DNA of 61,896 nucleotides from NCBI RefSeq assembly GCF_011049865.1, contig NZ_DRGY01000088.1, positions 1-61,896 on the forward strand, written 5' to 3'. Below the pieces are notes generated by a model, which worked only from the letters and a program-made list of their open reading frames with translations, was not told the origin of the DNA and searched no databases. The position numbers and the translations under genes are program-made. Shown one piece after another: positions 50,380 through 59,172 of this stretch; the first letter of the stretch is position 1, and each line of letters begins with the position of its first letter. This DNA is from Marinobacter antarcticus (GTDB taxonomy: Bacteria; Pseudomonadota; Gammaproteobacteria; Pseudomonadales; Oleiphilaceae).

Positions 50380-51795
50380 ATGCTGAAGAAAGTGTTGATC
50401 GCCAACCGCGGCGAAATTGCCGTCCGCATCGTGCGGGCCTGTGCAGAAATGGGGATACGCTCGGTAGCCATCTACACCGAACCGGATCGCTATGGCTTGC
50501 ACGTGAAACGCGCTGACGAATCCTATTCTCTGGGCGATGACCCCATAGCGGGCTATCTCGACCCCGCCCGCATCGTCAATCTGGCCGTGGAAACCGGCTG
50601 CGATGCCATCCACCCGGGCTACGGTTTTTTGTCAGAAAACGCCAACTTCGCCCGCTTGTGCGAGCAAAAAGGTGTGGTCTTTATAGGCCCTAAATCCAGC
50701 GTTATCCACGGCATGGGCGACAAAACCCAGGCCCGTGACAGCATGCGCGCCGCCGGCATTCCCATCACACCTGGCTCCGATGGCAACCTCGAAAACCTGG
50801 ATGAGGCCCTTAAACTGGCCAACGACATTGGCTATCCGGTGATGGTAAAAGCCACATCCGGAGGCGGCGGCCGGGGCATACGCCGCTGCGATACACCGCA
50901 AGAACTGAAAACCCAGTATCCCCGGGTGATCTCAGAAGCCACCAAGGCCTTTGGCTCGGCTGAAGTGTTCATGGAAAAGTGCATCGTGAACCCCCGCCAC
51001 ATCGAAGTGCAGATACTGGCAGACAGCCAAGGCAATGTGATTCATCTGTTCGAACGCGACTGTTCCATACAGCGCCGCAACCAAAAGCTGATTGAAATCG
51101 CCCCGAGCCCGCAAATCACGCCGGAGCAACGCCAGTACATCGGCGACCTGGCGGTACGAGCGGCCAAAGCGGTGGGTTATGAAAATGCCGGTACCGTTGA
51201 GTTTCTGCTGTCGGGCAACGAAGTCCACTTTATGGAAATGAACACCCGGGTGCAGGTGGAACACACCATCACCGAGGCCATCACCGGCGTAGACATTGTG
51301 CGCGAGCAACTGCGCATAGCCTCTGGCCTGGCCCTGAGCTATCGCCAGGAAGACATCCAGTTCCGGGGCTTCGCGCTGGAGTTCCGCATTAACGCAGAGG
51401 ATCCGAAGAACGACTTTCTACCCAGTTTTGGCCGCATCACACATTACTATGCTCCCGGCGGACCCGGGGTGCGGGTAGACACGGCCATCTACACCGGTTA
51501 TGAAATCCCCCCTTATTACGATTCCATGTGTCTGAAGCTGGTGGTGTGGGCATTGACCTGGGATGAAGTAATCGCCCGTGGCAAGCGCGCGCTGGATGAC
51601 ATGCGCTTGCACGGCATCAAAACCACGGCAAACTATTATCAGCAAATTCTTGAGCATCCAGATTTTCGCAGCGGTAATTTCAACACCAGTTTCGTGCCCG
51701 ATCATCCCGAACTGCTGAACTATTCAACCAAGCGCCACCCCAGTGAAATTGCGCTTGCCCTCGCCGCCACCATCGCCGCGCACGCAGGCTGGTAA
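50380..51795 (+). CDS. pycA: Pyruvate carboxylase subunit A (biotin carboxylase)
   Basis: A 471-residue biotin carboxylase subunit starting at ATG 50380 (MLKKVLIANRGEIAVRIVRA, motif LIANRGEIAVRIVRAC). A 29-residue longer frame exists upstream but is not conserved. ATP-grasp features: the Gly-rich GGGGRGIRRC, RRNQKLIEIAPS and EMNTRVQVEHTITE. It carboxylates biotin on PycB using ATP and bicarbonate. With the downstream oadA-like subunit it forms a two-subunit pyruvate carboxylase for oxaloacetate supply. Confidence 0.9.
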   Translation: MLKKVLIANRGEIAVRIVRACAEMGIRSVAIYTEPDRYGLHVKRADESYSLGDDPIAGYLDPARIVNLAVETGCDAIHPGYGFLSENANFARLCEQKGVVFIGPKSSVIHGMGDKTQARDSMRAAGIPITPGSDGNLENLDEALKLANDIGYPVMVKATSGGGGRGIRRCDTPQELKTQYPRVISEATKAFGSAEVFMEKCIVNPRHIEVQILADSQGNVIHLFERDCSIQRRNQKLIEIAPSPQITPEQRQYIGDLAVRAAKAVGYENAGTVEFLLSGNEVHFMEMNTRVQVEHTITEAITGVDIVREQLRIASGLALSYRQEDIQFRGFALEFRINAEDPKNDFLPSFGRITHYYAPGGPGVRVDTAIYTGYEIPPYYDSMCLKLVVWALTWDEVIARGKRALDDMRLHGIKTTANYYQQILEHPDFRSGNFNTSFVPDHPELLNYSTKRHPSEIALALAATIAAHAGW

Positions 51796-51814
51796 TTCGC
51801 AGGAGAAAGACATT

Positions 51815-53620
51815 ATGAGTCAAGCAAAAAAAATCCAAGTGACGGATCTCACACTACGTGACGCGCACCAGTCGCTGATCGCAACCCGCATGCGCACAGA
51901 GGACATGCTGCCCATCTGCGAAAAGCTGGATCAGATTGGCTACTGGTCTCTGGAAGTTTGGGGCGGCGCCACCTTCGACGCCTGCGTGCGGTTTTTGAAA
52001 GAAGACCCGTGGGAACGTCTGCGCCAGCTGCGCGAAGCTCTGCCGAACAGTCGCCTGCAAATGTTGCTGCGAGGCCAGAACCTTCTGGGCTATCGCCATT
52101 ACGCTGACGACGTTGTAGAAGCGTTTGTTCAGAAAGCGGCCGACAATGGCATAGACGTGTTCCGGGTGTTCGATGCACTCAACGATTTGCGCAACATTGA
52201 AACGGCCATGAAAGCGGTGAAAAAAGCCGGCAAACACGCCCAGGGCACCATCTGCTATACCACCAGTCCGGTGCACACTCCGGAGCTGTTTGTGAAACAG
52301 GCCAAGGACATGCAGGCCATGGGCGCAGATTCCATCGCCATCAAAGACATGGCAGGGCTGCTAACCCCCTATGGCACGTTTGATCTGGTGCAAGCGATCA
52401 AAGCGGAAGTTGATCTGCCGCTGGTTATTCACAGCCATTCCACCTCAGGCCTGGCGCCCCTGTGCCAGCTCAAGGCCGTTGAGGCAGGTGTCGACCGCAT
52501 TGATACGGCCATTTCGTCGTTTTCGTCTGGCACCAGCCACCCGGCTACCGAATCCCAGGTTGCCGCCCTCAAAGGCACGGATTACGACACAGGGCTGGAT
52601 CTGGAACAACTGAGCGAGGTTGCCGACTACTTCCGCGAAGTGCGCAAGAAGTACCAGCAGTTTGAAAGCGAGTTCACTCGTGAAGACGTCTCGGTGCAAA
52701 TCAATCAAGTGCCCGGCGGCATGATGTCTAACCTCGCCAATCAACTTAAAGAGCAGAATGCGCTGGATCGCATTCGCGAAGTGTTCGATGAAATCCCACG
52801 GGTGCGCGAAGACCTGGGCTTTCCGCCACTGGTTACGCCCACCTCGCAAATTGTGGGTACTCAGGCGGTTTACAATGTACTGGCCGGCCAACGCTATAAA
52901 ACCATCACCAACGAAGTGAAACGCTATCTTCAGGGTGGCTACGGACGCCCCCCCGCACCGGTGAACGCGGAAGTGCGCAACAAGGCAATCGGCAACGAAT
53001 CCGTTGACGAAGGCCGCCCAGCCGACCATCTAAGCCCGGAAATGAACCGATTGCGCAAAGACATAGGCGAGCTGGCCCTCAACGAAGAAGACGTGTTGAC
53101 CTACGCCATGTTCCCTGACTTGGGCCGGGAGTTTTTGCAGCAACGCAAAGACGGCACTCTGGTACCTGAGCCACTGCTGCCGCCAGAGGCAAAATCCCAA
53201 GAGCGCTTAGGCACCGGCCTGGCCACTGAATTTCGCATTGAAGTTCATGGCGAGAGCTATGAGGTGGCGGTAACCGGCGCCGGTGATTCCGGTGTTGGCA
53301 AACGCAAACTCTACCTGTCGCTGGACGGCATGCCGGAAGAAGTGGTGTTTGAGCCGCTTAACGAATACGTGGCCGCAGGCGGCAGCGCACGCAAGAAAGC
53401 CTCGATGCCCGGGCACGTCAGCACCGCAATGCCTGGCAATGTGGTCGAGGTTCTGGTGAGCGAAGGCGACAGCGTAAGTGCAGGCCAAGCCGTGTTGATT
53501 ACCGAGGCCATGAAGATGGAAACCGAAGTACACACCGATATCGACGGCAAAGTAGACGCCATCTACGTGACTAAAGGCGACCGGGTAACCCCGGGGGAAG
53601 TGCTGATCAGTATCGTCTGA
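51815..53620 (+). CDS. pycB: Pyruvate carboxylase subunit B (OadA-like, biotinylated)
   Basis: A 601-residue carboxyltransferase/BCCP subunit starting at ATG 51815 (motif VTDLTLRDAHQSLIATRMR). The carboxyltransferase domain has the LRDAHQ motif; the PYC/OADA domain follows (about 300-470), and the C-terminal biotinyl domain carries EAMKMET with Lys567 as the biotin site. Annotation pipelines often call it oxaloacetate decarboxylase alpha subunit (oadA); the absence of the membrane subunits oadB/oadG nearby and the adjacent pycA favour pyruvate carboxylase. It is 19 bp after pycA. Confidence 0.9.
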   Translation: MSQAKKIQVTDLTLRDAHQSLIATRMRTEDMLPICEKLDQIGYWSLEVWGGATFDACVRFLKEDPWERLRQLREALPNSRLQMLLRGQNLLGYRHYADDVVEAFVQKAADNGIDVFRVFDALNDLRNIETAMKAVKKAGKHAQGTICYTTSPVHTPELFVKQAKDMQAMGADSIAIKDMAGLLTPYGTFDLVQAIKAEVDLPLVIHSHSTSGLAPLCQLKAVEAGVDRIDTAISSFSSGTSHPATESQVAALKGTDYDTGLDLEQLSEVADYFREVRKKYQQFESEFTREDVSVQINQVPGGMMSNLANQLKEQNALDRIREVFDEIPRVREDLGFPPLVTPTSQIVGTQAVYNVLAGQRYKTITNEVKRYLQGGYGRPPAPVNAEVRNKAIGNESVDEGRPADHLSPEMNRLRKDIGELALNEEDVLTYAMFPDLGREFLQQRKDGTLVPEPLLPPEAKSQERLGTGLATEFRIEVHGESYEVAVTGAGDSGVGKRKLYLSLDGMPEEVVFEPLNEYVAAGGSARKKASMPGHVSTAMPGNVVEVLVSEGDSVSAGQAVLITEAMKMETEVHTDIDGKVDAIYVTKGDRVTPGEVLISIV

Positions 53621-53675
53621 TCATCGTAACTTCGGGGATTTAAACCATAGTCTCAGTACATCGACGATTACTCAC

Positions 53676-53709
53676 CCCGGCACAAATAGCGTTTTCTATT
53701 GGTGCCGGG
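53676..53709 (+). terminator. Strong hairpin terminator after pycB
   Basis: CCCGGCACAAATAG / CTATTGGTGCCGGG forms a 14-bp stem (one A-G mismatch) with a CGTTTT loop, 55 bases after the pycB stop. A T-rich but not pure-T tail follows (CTGTTTCGCTGTT), so termination may be partial or act in both directions. Confidence 0.62.
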
Positions 53710-53892
53710 CTGTTTCGCTGTTACTTGGTGATCTGGATGTCGACAGAGGAGGTGAGCACCCGCAGGTCTTCGGGCATGGAGTGCGCCATCAGGCGGTATT
53801 AAATAGGCCTTTCTGAGCTTCTGACACAAAACCACGGTATTGGGACTGGCCATAATATTTTAACTAGAGATACGGTTCTGAAGGGTCATAAG

Positions 53893-54254
53893 GAATCGGG
53901 CCTGGCTACTCTGGTAGATTGCCGCACCGGCTTCTTGCAGGCGGCCTTGCTGCCCGAAGTGAGGGCGAGCCCGACGGCTGACGTTATGATTCGGCTATTG
54001 CGGCCTCTCCGAGGCGCCGTGAAGACCCTAACATTGGATAATGCTCTGAGTTTGCCGAGCACCGACGCATTGGTAAAGCAGTCGCTGCCAGCATGTATTT
54101 CTGTGATCCGTACCGATCCAGTCAGCGCGGCACCAACGAGAATACCAACGACCTGATCCGGCAATATTTCCCAAAAGGGACGGACTTCAGGAAGATCACA
54201 AAAGCCCAACTAAAGCAGGTGGTGCTGCACTTATTACTTGAATCCAGGATTTAA
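53893..54254 (+). pseudogene. IS30-family transposase fossil
   Basis: The 3' part of an IS30-type transposase. Two frames are needed: the first reads ATLVDCRTGFLQAAL ... VKTLTLDNA, the second EFAEHRRIGKAVAASMYF, CDPYRSSQRGTNENTND and LIRQYFPKGTDF to a TAA at 54252-54254. The DDE motifs (TLDNA for TLDNG; DPY..QRGTNEN..LRQYFPKGTD) are diagnostic of IS30. The frameshift falls at about 54045, where GATAATGGTAAAGAG-like codons are shortened. The 5' half and the left terminal repeat are absent. It is inactive. Confidence 0.85.
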
Positions 54255-54540
54255 CACCTTGACAAACAGTTTTATAAACGACTTTTAAATACTGTATGCC
54301 GCCCTTATCAATAGTAAATAAATTAAATGCTTTATCTCTTAACACAGTAATTTATTTTCTCAATTATTTTTCACCATATTTAAAATAAAATGTTACCCCG
54401 AAAATATCCGTCAACCACCTAAAAATAGTCAATCTAACTGCACTTATCCGGTAACACCGCAGTTGATGACCGATGCGGTAGATTTTTATATTTTGAATAT
54501 CCATTTCGAGAGAAACTTTCATTTAAAATTATAAGTATTA
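54255..54540. other. AT-rich intergenic DNA between two IS fossils
   Basis: This 286-bp stretch is much richer in A/T than the surrounding core. No open frame or RNA gene is recognised. TTGACA at about 54259 might be a promoter half or part of an IS30 end. It is probably residual acquired DNA. Confidence 0.5.
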
Positions 54541-55288
54541 AGGAACCTCTGAATAAGTCCCAAGAATCAGCGATAATACAATCATCGTCAACCGGACAGG
54601 ATTCATCGCCATGAGTCAGATCACCTTCTCCGAAGCCGAATATCAGAATAAGAAACGCAAGACTCGTCGCGAGATCTTTCTGGAACGGATGGACAAACTG
54701 ATTCCTTGGAAGCAGTTGGAGAAGAAAGTGACCCGCTATTACCCCAAGGGCCAGACTGGTCGACCCCCATACCCTCTGTCTGCGATGCTGCGCGTTCACT
54801 GCATGCAGCTGTTCTACAATCTTAGCGACCCGGCCATGGAAGACGCTCTCTACGAAATTGAATCCATGCGCCACTTTGCGGGCTTGAAGCTGGACCGCTT
54901 GCCGGACGAAACCACCATTCTCAAGTTCCGACATTTTCTGGAGCGTCATGGTTTGGGCAAAGCGTTGTTCAAAGAGGTGAACAAGCATTTGGAGAAAAGC
55001 GGCCTGATGCTGCGTAAAGGCAGCATTGTTGACGCCACCATTATTTCCGCACCGAGCTCTACCAAGAATGAGAGCGGCCAACGTGTGTTTGGTGATGCCG
55101 GCTACCTTGGAATTCAATAACGGGATGAGCATAAGGATCGCAAAAATGTTTCTTGGCTCATTGCCAAACGCCCTGGCACTCGCAAGACGATGGATGAACG
55201 TAAACTGAAAGCCGAAAAGCTCAAGGCCAGCGCCCGGGCCAAAGTGGAACATCCTTTCAGGTACATCAAACAAGTCTTTGGTCCTTAA
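54541..55288 (+). mobile_element. Truncated IS5-family insertion sequence
   Basis: The left end begins near AGGAACCTCTGAATAAGTCC, a typical IS5-group terminal repeat, 70 bp before the transposase start. The transposase is broken (see the pseudogene entry). No matching right terminal repeat (an inverted copy of that sequence) is found; the element ends inside the transposase at about 55286, directly before AT-rich DNA. Confidence 0.8.
54611..55288 (+). pseudogene. IS5-family transposase, internally deleted and truncated
   Basis: The first 169 residues read intact (FSEAEYQNKKRKTRREIF; GRPPYPLSAMLRVHCMQLFYN, motif GRPPYPLSAMLRVH; DETTILKFRHFLE; SIVDATIISAPSSTKN). After STKN the middle of the catalytic region is missing, joining directly to FGDAGYLGIQ. 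A TAA follows in place of the expected Lys codon; reading past it gives [19 protein letters not shown] and [17 protein letters not shown], the known C-terminal part, before truncation. Internal deletion, nonsense and 3' loss make it non-functional. Confidence 0.88.
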
Positions 55289-55330
55289 TTATATTATTAT
55301 GAAAAATATAAGATAAAAAAACATCCGCCA

Positions 55331-55571
55331 GGGAAACACTTTTCAATTCCCGTATGCTTCTGCAAGACCTGAAGCATGCAGTAGCAAGGCGCCGCTCGCC
55401 GGCAATGGCCGTAACGACGCGGCTAATGCGTGCTTCAGGCCTTGCCCGGAGGACGAACCCAGCCTTCGCCCTGAGCCCGCTTGACAGACATCCAGCCTGC
55501 CTTCGCGAACTCGCCTTGAGGCTGAATTCGTCCCAAGGCCAGAAGCGCACGGGAATTGATCAGCGTTTCCC
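55331..55571. repeat. GC-rich element of nested imperfect inverted repeats (three-arm structure)
   Basis: Three pairs of inverted repeats fit one inside the other. Outer arms 55331-55362 and 55540-55571 match at 27 of 32 positions. Inside them lie two hairpins: 55363-55385 with 55422-55444 (20 of 23) and 55451-55465 with 55519-55533 (13 of 15, extended by 55473-55480 with 55505-55512). The result is a cloverleaf-like fold of 241 bases, GC-rich, with sharp AT-rich edges on both sides. No open frame is believable inside. It could be a MITE-like mobile element or a structured RNA; I recognise no known family. Confidence 0.7.
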
Positions 55572-55832
55572 TCAGATTATAATTTAATATCAATATGTTT
55601 ATTTTTGTATTTTACAGAGATATAAATAGCTAATTTAAAATATTAGGAATATAAATGCTCCTGACTCGATAAAACCAGCTTGTTGAAATGTAATCAATCG
55701 TACTCATAAACAATTCTGTCTGAATGACAGGAATTTGCGCAAGCGCATGAGCCCCCCGGAATGAGTATGTATTACTCAGCTCCCTATCCAGCCAGTTAAT
55801 ACATCGCTGGAACCAAGCAGTAGGAAAATATT
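55572..55832. other. AT-rich region upstream of the Ig/DUF3494 gene
   Basis: About 260 bp without a gene. It is A/T-rich up to about 55720 and then holds a short dyad TGCG-CAAG-CGCA near 55736. The promoter of the downstream gene must lie here, but no confident -35/-10 pair was found. AGGAAA about nine bases before ATG 55833 is its ribosome-binding site. Confidence 0.4.
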
Positions 55833-57287
55833 ATGAATACGATTCAAAAATACACAAAGTCGTTAATAACGATTTTTATTATGTTATTAGCGGCATCGCT
55901 CTCGGCTTGTTTTAATGACAGTAGCAGTGGTACCAGCTCACCGGCTCCGACCGGGGGCCTGCTAACCGTTACGGCTACCGGCCCGGCAGCCGATGCCGTC
56001 GGCGTAAGCACAAACAGCGCCGTGACGGCGACTTTCGGTGATGCGATAAACGCTGACACCCTCGATACCGCCAGCTTTACGGTAGCTGCGGCCAGCGAAA
56101 TGCCGGTGACGGGCGCCGTTAGCCTGGACGCCGCAACCAATACTGGCATCTTCCAGCCCAGTGGCGGCAATTTCGGAGCCAGTACTACCTACATCGCTAC
56201 CATCACGACAGCGGTCGCGTCTGAGAATGGCAAACGCCTGTCCAGTGACTATCAATGGAGCTTTACCACCGGCACGGGTGCCGATAGCAAAGCCCCTACC
56301 GTTACCTCGACCGATGCGGCCGATGGGGACATCGGTGTTGCCACCAACCGGAACATTTCTGCCAACTTCAGCGAAGCCATATATGTGCCCAGCGTGAACG
56401 GCTCGACCTTTGTAGTGACGGATGTGAACAGCAACGCCGTGACCGGCACGGTAGAGCTTGTTGGCACCACAGCCATATTCAATCCTGTGAATGACCTTGC
56501 CACCAACACCGAATACACCGCGACACTCACCACCGGCATCAGGGATCTTGCTGCAAATACCTTGGCGGCGAACGTCGTCTGGTCGTTCACGACCGGCGGC
56601 AGTGCAGCCCGGGGTCCGGCTCCGGTTACTCTTGGTACGGCAGGTGATTACGTAATTCTGGCGAAAACCGGCATTTCCACCACTGGCGTCACTAACATCA
56701 CTGGAGACATCGCTGTCAGCCCGGCCGCAGAAACCGCTATCACCGGCTTCTCCCAGACACGTGACGCATCCAATACCTTCTCCACTTCGGGTATTGTGGA
56801 CGGCAAAATCTTCGCGGCCAATATGGCTGTGCCAACACCGTCCATGCTCACCACCGCCATCAGTGATATGGAAACGGCCTATACCGACGCCGCCGGACGC
56901 ACAAACCCGGACAGCACCGAACTCGGTGCCGGCAACATCAGTGGGCTGACACTCAGCCCGGGGCTCTACAAATGGAGCAGTGATCTGTTGATTGCGTCGG
57001 ATGTGACGCTGGACGGTAGCGCAAACGATGTGTGGATATTCCAGATCGCAGGCAAACTAACCGTGAGCAACGGCGTTTCAGTTATCCTGAGTGGCGGCGC
57101 AGTGGCGAAGAACGTGTTCTGGCAGGTGGCGGGTAACACTACCTTCGGCACCACTAGCAACGTCAGTGGCGTTGTCCTCAGCAAAACCCTGATCGACATC
57201 CAGACCGAAGCCACTCTCAAAGGGCGGGCACTGGCCCAGACGGCAGTCACCCTGGACGCGAATATGATTACGCAACCGGCACCGTAA
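55833..57287 (+). CDS. Lipoprotein with two Ig-like domains and a DUF3494 (ice-binding-like) domain
   Basis: A 484-residue lipoprotein. The signal peptide (SLITIFIMLLAASLSAC) has lipobox LSAC at Cys26, followed by a Ser/Thr/Pro linker. Two SbsA-type Ig-like (Big_5) repeats lie at about 43-146 and 153-255, both ending in WSFTTG. From about 262 is a DUF3494 beta-solenoid (LGTAGDYVILAKTGISTTG, motif LGTAGDYVILAKTGI; SGLTLSPGLYKWSSDLLI, motif LSPGLYKWSS; DVWIFQIAGKL; AKNVFWQVAG). DUF3494 includes known ice-binding proteins. Cell-surface or periplasmic anchoring and ice adhesion are inferences. Many Thr/Ala/Asn residues and AT-rich flanks hint at acquisition. Confidence 0.87.
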   Translation: MNTIQKYTKSLITIFIMLLAASLSACFNDSSSGTSSPAPTGGLLTVTATGPAADAVGVSTNSAVTATFGDAINADTLDTASFTVAAASEMPVTGAVSLDAATNTGIFQPSGGNFGASTTYIATITTAVASENGKRLSSDYQWSFTTGTGADSKAPTVTSTDAADGDIGVATNRNISANFSEAIYVPSVNGSTFVVTDVNSNAVTGTVELVGTTAIFNPVNDLATNTEYTATLTTGIRDLAANTLAANVVWSFTTGGSAARGPAPVTLGTAGDYVILAKTGISTTGVTNITGDIAVSPAAETAITGFSQTRDASNTFSTSGIVDGKIFAANMAVPTPSMLTTAISDMETAYTDAAGRTNPDSTELGAGNISGLTLSPGLYKWSSDLLIASDVTLDGSANDVWIFQIAGKLTVSNGVSVILSGGAVAKNVFWQVAGNTTFGTTSNVSGVVLSKTLIDIQTEATLKGRALAQTAVTLDANMITQPAP

Positions 57288-57314
57288 AACCGGCCGCAGG
57301 ACAGCCGTTAACAC

Positions 57315-57337
57315 AAAGGACCCCTTGGGGTCCTTTT
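57315..57337. terminator. Bidirectional terminator between the DUF3494 gene and the diguanylate cyclase gene
   Basis: AAAGGACCCC-TT-GGGGTCCTTTT is a near-perfect palindrome with an A-run before and a T-run after the stem on either strand. It lies between two convergent genes and can serve both. Confidence 0.85.
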
Positions 57338-57342
57338 CCGTT

Positions 57343-58689
57343 TCAGGCGCTGGTCATAGGTTCGGCCAGATTCGGTTTTTGCTGGTCAGGCTGAGTCTGA
57401 GCAAAACAGTAAACCTGATTTCGCCCGTTTTTCTTGGCCCGGTACATGGCCTGATCGGCGTGCATCAGGAGTTGGTCCGGCGTACCTCCATCCTGAGGGT
57501 AGCGCGCGATACCGATGCTGCCCGACACTTGAGGCGTCCCGTCGCCCAAATCAAAAGGTTTCGCCAGTTCACTGATAATGCCCTGGGCAAGCAACTCTAT
57601 CTGCGCGATGTCAGCTATATCCAATAAAATGACGGTGAACTCGTCACCACTGAGCCGGGCAACTGTATCTTCATCACGCACACTGCCAAGCATTCGTTCA
57701 GCAGCCTGTTTTAATAGCTGGTCGCCAACTTCATGACCCAGTAAATCATTTACCTCCTTGAAGTTATCGAGATCAATGAACAGCAACGCGAAGGGCGCGC
57801 CGGTGCGTTCAGAATGCCGGGTTTGCTGATCGAGCCTGTCCCGGAACAGTCTTCTGTTGGGCAGGTCGGTGAGCAGGTCATAGTTGGCATGATGCCAGAT
57901 CTCAGCCTCAGAGTTTCGCCGCTCGGTGACATCCCGGGCCACTCCGGCAATGGCTTCAACCGACCCGCTTGCGTCCATTACGGGTGAATAGACATATTCA
58001 TACCAGCGTTTTTCTGATCCTGCCCCGACCGTGACTTCCCCTCTAAGGCTTTTTTTCGTTTCTATGACGGTTTCGAATTGGCTACGCAGGTCGTTATCGT
58101 GTTCGGGCCACAGGTCAGCCACTGCAATACCTGGGAGTCGATTCGCAGGCACGCCCAGCAGTGTGGCAGTAGCGATGTTTGCGAACACGATGCGACCGTT
58201 GACGTCAACGAGGTAGGTGGGATCGGGAGACCCTGACAACATGGAAACGAAGCTCCGTTCCTGCCTGTCCTTTTCTTTGGTGAAACTCTCAATCGAACCA
58301 AGAAGCGCCTGGTCAATGGCCCGGTCAAACAGCACCAGTTCATCCACACCTGACGGGGTTAACTCGTCTGCACCCTTGGTCCACAGCTCAACCACGCTGG
58401 TGCGCAGAGCAAAGAATTCGCTCGCGAGATCGATAATATCCAGGCCTAGCTTCCGGCGTTCCTGCCCATGCTCGCGAGCGGATTTATTGGCTTCTGCTGC
58501 CTGGCCGTTGCGCTGCCGCTCCGCCTAGGGCTGTTCGATTTCATGAGCGATTGAGGTCAACATTGCTTTGGCGTGATCGCGGCGCTCTGCTTTTGAAGCG
58601 GATTTATCAGGCAAGAGGTCTCTGGCGTTATCCTCCCAAGCCTGAAGAACGGCTTCGATATTGACCAATATCCACTCTGATAGGCGCAT
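57343..58689 (-). pseudogene. RsbRD_N-PAS-GGDEF diguanylate cyclase interrupted by an in-frame amber codon
   Basis: From ATG 58689 the frame reads MRLSEWILVNIEAVLQAW ... AHEIEQP, then TAG at 58527-58525, then continues in frame to ASEFFALRTSVVELW and into a PAS domain (about 55-165 of the downstream part) and a GGDEF domain with RLSGDEF as the active motif and an intact RxxD inhibitory site (RDED) five residues before it. The N-terminal segment resembles the RsbRD N-terminal domain, where the stop position normally holds Gln (CAG to TAG, one base). A 350-codon product could begin at GTG 58395 and would keep PAS and GGDEF, so partial activity is possible. GGDEF proteins make cyclic di-GMP. Confidence 0.8.
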
Positions 58690-58699
58690 GCTTTCTTAC

Positions 58700-59171
58700 T
58701 CAAAGGGACCGTGATGGCAGATCAGACAACCCCATGGAGCGGTTGATGTGGTTCATCCCCACGGTAAGGGAGGCAGCAATATGGATCAGGCGATAGGCGT
58801 CGGGCTCCGAGCATGGGTCCCAGCCCGGGCCTGGCATCTCTGATGACGACAACCCGGCTGCGACAAAGCTGTCCGTGATATCCGTCAGGTGCATTAAGTG
58901 GGCGGCGGTTTCGGCCCAGTCTTCATGGGGGTGCGGCGGGATAATCTGTGCGTTCATCGCCAAACATTGCCCGGAAGGCGTCCAGGAAATCCTGGCGCAG
59001 ACTGAGCCGCCACCAGAGCATCTGCGAGATTTCGTGGCGCATGTGACCAATCATTGTGCGGTAGGGCTCATCCAGCGCCTCGCGCCGGGTTATGCTCAGG
59101 ACCGGGTCCGGCGCCAGCGCAATGTAGCTCACCACGCCCCGCCACAAACCAAAATTAAGATGACAATACAC
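58700..59171 (-). pseudogene. Zinc-binding metallopeptidase (DUF2248-like) fossil
   Basis: Two frames carry parts of one protein. The first (59171 down to about 58923) reads NFGLWRGVVSYIALAPDPVLS, then MIGHMRHEISQMLWWRL and FRAMFGDERTDY. The second reads PHPHEDWAETAAHLMHLTDITDSF and ends with YRLIHIAASLTVGMNHINRSMGL. These match the family of putative zinc peptidases whose active motif is HEIGHYYW and EDWAETWAHYLH. Here the second His of HExxH is Gln, a block of about 35 residues between FGDERTDY and HPHEDW is missing with a frameshift, and both ends are truncated. It cannot be functional. Confidence 0.72.
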
Positions 59172-59172
59172 T

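Noticed and set aside
53721..53798. A minus-strand 25-codon stretch ending YRLMAHSMPEDLRVLTS plus SVDIQITK before a TAA
   Set aside because: It looks like the C-terminal tail of a lost gene, but a stop lies directly upstream and I cannot name a family, so it is not listed as a feature.
54434..55273. A 279-codon minus-strand open frame opposite the IS5 transposase
   Set aside because: The plus-strand frame is clearly an IS5 transposase with an IS5 terminal repeat; the antisense frame has no family features.
55331..55571. Integron attC site or group II intron as explanation of the folded element
   Set aside because: No attC core sites (RYYYAAC/GTTRRRY), no integrase and no intron domain V or reverse transcriptase were seen.
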